From: Pseudomonas californiensis
Lineage (GTDB): Bacteria > Pseudomonadota > Gammaproteobacteria > Pseudomonadales > Pseudomonadaceae
DNA: 44,611 nt
Assembly (NCBI RefSeq): GCF_021147775.1
Contig: NZ_JAGTPK010000039.1
Coordinates: 1 to 44,611 of the forward strand
Direction of reading: 5' to 3'
Shown: piece by piece, positions 42,842 through 44,611 of the stretch
Numbering within the stretch: the first letter of the stretch is position 1
Layout: the number at the start of each line of letters is the position of its first letter
Notes under the pieces: generated by a model
The model's input: the letters and a program-made list of their open reading frames with translations, nothing else
The model's database searches: none
Told to the model about the DNA's origin: nothing
Translations under genes and position numbers: made by a program

Positions 42842-43050
42842 GAGCAGCTGGAGCCTCTGTGTAGCGGGTTCGCTTGCAGCCCCATTCATCCGGAAACACT
42901 GTCGACTCGGGCGGCTCAACGGTCGGTATCTGTTGCCCAACTGCTCGTTGAGGGCTTGATTTTCAAGGGGGATTGAGCTGAAGATACTCACTCATGGGTT
43001 ATAAATTGATGTCAATACGACATACTCTAATCGACAAGGGGAGGTGGCTC
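42842..43050 (+). other. Region after the rulB remnant
   Basis: In the same frame as the last rulB piece an open stretch continues to 42976 (EQLEPLCSGFACSPIHPETL, LLVEGLIFKGD) without a start codon. Probably another decayed coding end; not recognised. The remainder carries the SD of the next gene. Confidence 0.35.
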
Positions 43051-43437
43051 ATGACCACAGATGCCAATACGGATTTAAGCGGTGCAGCGCGTTTTGGCCA
43101 CGTGCTCGGTCGTGGTCTGCGTCGAATACTCAATGTTGAGCGCGCGTTCTGGTCGCTTTTCGACCGCACCGGTGTGCCTAGAGTGATCATCACTCCAGTC
43201 AAGTGGGGTGCCCGTGCGGCGGTGTTCGGTACTGGCGCATTCTTCGTGGCGTGGGGATTGCTGTATGCTTTGGGAGTCGTCGCTATACTCGGAGTAATAT
43301 TGGGCATATTGAATACGTCAGCCACATGCGATGCTTTGAACCGTTCTCTCGCGGAAGAAGAATTGCCTTATGGTATAGAGTCAAATGTCTTCGGGCAGAC
43401 CAAAGGGTGGTTTGATTCTGATAATGAATATAGATAG
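43051..43437 (+). CDS. DUF3742 family ICE protein
   Basis: 128 residues from ATG 43051, with GGGGAGG 7 nt upstream; the frame extends 19 codons further but without SD. Start MTTDANTDLSGAARFGHVLG, Arg-rich stretch (RGLRRILNVERAFW), then two hydrophobic segments. This matches DUF3742, a small membrane protein found at the end of the T4SS block in genomic-island ICEs. Function unknown. Convergent with the TraG-like gene. Confidence 0.82.
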   Translation: MTTDANTDLSGAARFGHVLGRGLRRILNVERAFWSLFDRTGVPRVIITPVKWGARAAVFGTGAFFVAWGLLYALGVVAILGVILGILNTSATCDALNRSLAEEELPYGIESNVFGQTKGWFDSDNEYR

Positions 43438-43438
43438 A

Positions 43439-43472
43439 AAAAGACCAGCATTTGCAGGTCTTTTTCTATTAT
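43439..43472. terminator. Bidirectional terminator between DUF3742 and TraG-like genes
   Basis: AAAAAGACC / GGTCTTTTTCT hairpin between the two convergent stops. Confidence 0.88.
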
Positions 43473-43476
43473 TCCG

Positions 43477-44513
43477 TTATTTTCTTTGTTTCATGTGATT
43501 TCTAATTTCTTCAGCCCCTTTCGCCCCAGCTGCTTGAGCCGACTTTGTACCTTCACTCAGTCCGTTCATAAGTGATCCAAGTTTCATTCCGGTCCAGCCG
43601 AGCGCAACGACCCAGAAACTTGGCAGGACGATGAACATTGCCCCTATCACGAAGTCTAGCAGCAGGTCTCCCTGTGCATTGCTGGCCCCAAACACTGGGT
43701 CGAAGTTGGAATGAGGTACGTCACTGCCGATCCCATTGCCGTACAAGGCGTCCAGTATCGTGCTATCCACCCAGCGGGCCAATTGAAACCAGAAGTCCAC
43801 GAAGATCAATGCAAACTCGGCGAATGTGATCGTCATCACGACCTTCAGATCAAACATTCCGAATACCAGGACAAATGGAATACAGATGATCAAAGCCATC
43901 TTCAAAAAGGCCATTACCATGGGGGCTGCCTGACGGACGCTGTCCATGGCGGGGTACATCGCCAACGATCCTGCTGCCTGACCGACGGTTGCGGTCAGGC
44001 GTGTGAAGTCATTCATCACTGAACCACCCACTTGGCCGCCGTAGTCAGTATACACCTGTCCCTGGGTCAGTTTCTGCTTCCTCGGGGAGACCAGATCGCG
44101 GATGACCGAGTCGTTCACCTCATTCGGGGTCATGAATTTTGCCCACTGAGCGAGCTTGCTCAGCAGATCTGGACTGACCTGTTCCAGCAGCCTGGCTCGT
44201 AGGCCAATGCTGCTATCTGACCACCACTGCGTGCAGGTAGGAAATCCCCCACCACCATTGGTTTGTGGCAGGCCCGCATCTCTTGTTGCGTCGTAGGGCC
44301 ATCTGGTCCGAGGACTGTGTGACCTAAATCCAGAGAAACCATCATCGTAATACCCTGGCGTCTGCAGAAAGAACCTCGAGCCGATCCAGTTGACGTCGTT
44401 GAGTTGATCCTTACTCAGGTTAGGCTGGGTCATGAACAGTTTTGCACGCGCCCGTGCATAGCAGTCGTTCGTGAAGTCAGCGACCTCCTGGGCAAGCAGC
44501 GGGTCGTTGATAC
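43477..44513 (-). pseudogene. TraG-N-like conjugal transfer protein, N-terminus removed by IS66
   Basis: The remaining about 345 residues (RINDPLLAQEVADFTNDCYA through EEIRNHMKQRK) match the TraG N-terminal domain proteins of ICE T4SS: a Cys/Trp-containing periplasmic part (GGGGFPTCTQWWSDSSIGLR), then membrane segments (FLKMALIICIPFVLVFGMFD, FAEFALIFVDFWFQLARWVD, VIGAMFIVLPSFWVVALGWT). Family members are about 500 residues, so roughly the first third, with membrane segments, is missing. The frame continues through the IS end but that part (ELRTSTSQLSALPIF) is IS-derived. Confidence 0.85.
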
Positions 44514-44535
44514 GTAAGCGCTCCATAAACCCCAC
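44514..44535 (+). repeat. IS66 terminal inverted repeat (tnpC-side end)
   Basis: 22 bp, 21 identical to the inverse of 1020-1041. Confidence 0.9.
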
Positions 44536-44558
44536 CTGGCAAAAGATAGGTAAAGCGC

Positions 44559-44611
44559 TTAGCTGTGAAGTCGAGGTTCGCAGTTCCACGGCAGCAAGGC
44601 TTCGTAATCCT
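44559..44611 (-). CDS. tnpC: IS66 transposase TnpC, C-terminal end
   Basis: Minus-strand frame entering from the right edge: DYEALLPWNCEPRLHS then TAA at 44559. EALLPWN is the characteristic end of IS66 transposases. Only 17 codons are visible. Confidence 0.88.
   Translation of the reverse strand, partial: DYEALLPWNCEPRLHS

Larger units (their letters stand above)
33899..44513. mobile_element. Integrating conjugative element, int-proximal part, decayed
   Basis: Signs of an ICE: tyrosine recombinase next to a tRNA, overlapping MobH relaxase, inverted-repeat-rich region upstream of the relaxase, cargo operon, DUF3742 and TraG-like genes that end the T4SS block in genomic-island ICEs (PPHGI-1/PFGI-1 type). 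The left limit is placed after tRNA-Pro by inference; no second att copy is in the window. The element is interrupted on the right by IS66, and the relaxase is frameshifted. Confidence 0.8.
44514..44611 (-). mobile_element. IS66-family element, 3' end (runs off the window)
   Basis: Starts with GTAAGCGCTCCATAAACC at 44514, matching the terminus at 1041 of the left copy with one mismatch over 22 bp. Contains the last codons of tnpC. Transposase orientation is the same as in the left copy. Candidate target duplicate outside it: gttgatac (44506-44513); the partner is beyond the window. Confidence 0.9.

Noticed and set aside
44514..44589. Extended N-terminus for the TraG-like protein (about 24 extra residues)
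   Set aside because: This part of the open frame is IS66 terminus and the tnpC 3' end read in another frame, not TraG sequence.

Overview
The window reads as a chromosomal contig from a plant-associated Pseudomonas of the P. syringae complex. The evidence is the gene order ruvC-ruvA-ruvB-ybgC-tolQRAB-pal-cpoB-queE-queC, the dps-aspS-yebC and dinB-lipoprotein-proS-oprD blocks, a sequence matching the HrpL (type III secretion regulator) promoter consensus, and a genomic-island type integrating conjugative element (ICE). No species-level assignment is possible from the sequence alone.

Layout. (1) 1-1041: the 5' half of an IS66-family element (tnpB, start of tnpC, one terminal inverted repeat) lying in the end of a small gene. 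(2) 1042-2947: poorly conserved DNA with an overlapping pair of unknown small genes. (3) 2948-10949: divergent sulP and kup transporters, then mprF-acvB/virJ, a lysyl-phosphatidylglycerol synthesis and hydrolysis pair. (4) 11260-11680: two copies of initiator tRNA-Met, each in a 140-bp direct repeat. (5) 11918-23280: dinB, a lipoprotein gene, proS, an OprD-family porin, a HIT protein, slyX, a membrane/cold-shock fusion, dps, a ribbon-helix-helix protein and aspS. (6) 23396-33588: yebC, ruvCAB, a frameshifted ybgC, the full tol-pal-cpoB cluster, queE and queC. (7) 33651-33898: tRNA-Lys and tRNA-Pro, where the ICE begins.

The ICE part (about 33.9-44.5 kb) has a tyrosine recombinase overlapping a MobH-type relaxase that is frameshifted, an oriT-like stretch of inverted repeats, a five-gene cargo operon, the remains of a rulB/umuC-type polymerase gene, a DUF3742 gene, and a TraG-like T4SS gene cut by a second IS66 element. 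The element therefore looks immobile as sequenced.

The most interesting object is the cargo operon 38219-42456: zinc alcohol dehydrogenase, RibD-C/DHFR-like reductase, HAD phosphatase, DUF1349 protein and MFS transporter. A hrp-box match (GGAACC-N16-CCACTCA) sits 140 bp upstream in the right orientation. This suggests a small-molecule metabolism and transport pathway switched on together with type III secretion in the plant, carried by a conjugative element. Two IS66 ends in the same orientation bound the window, which is what an assembly contig broken at repeated IS copies would look like.
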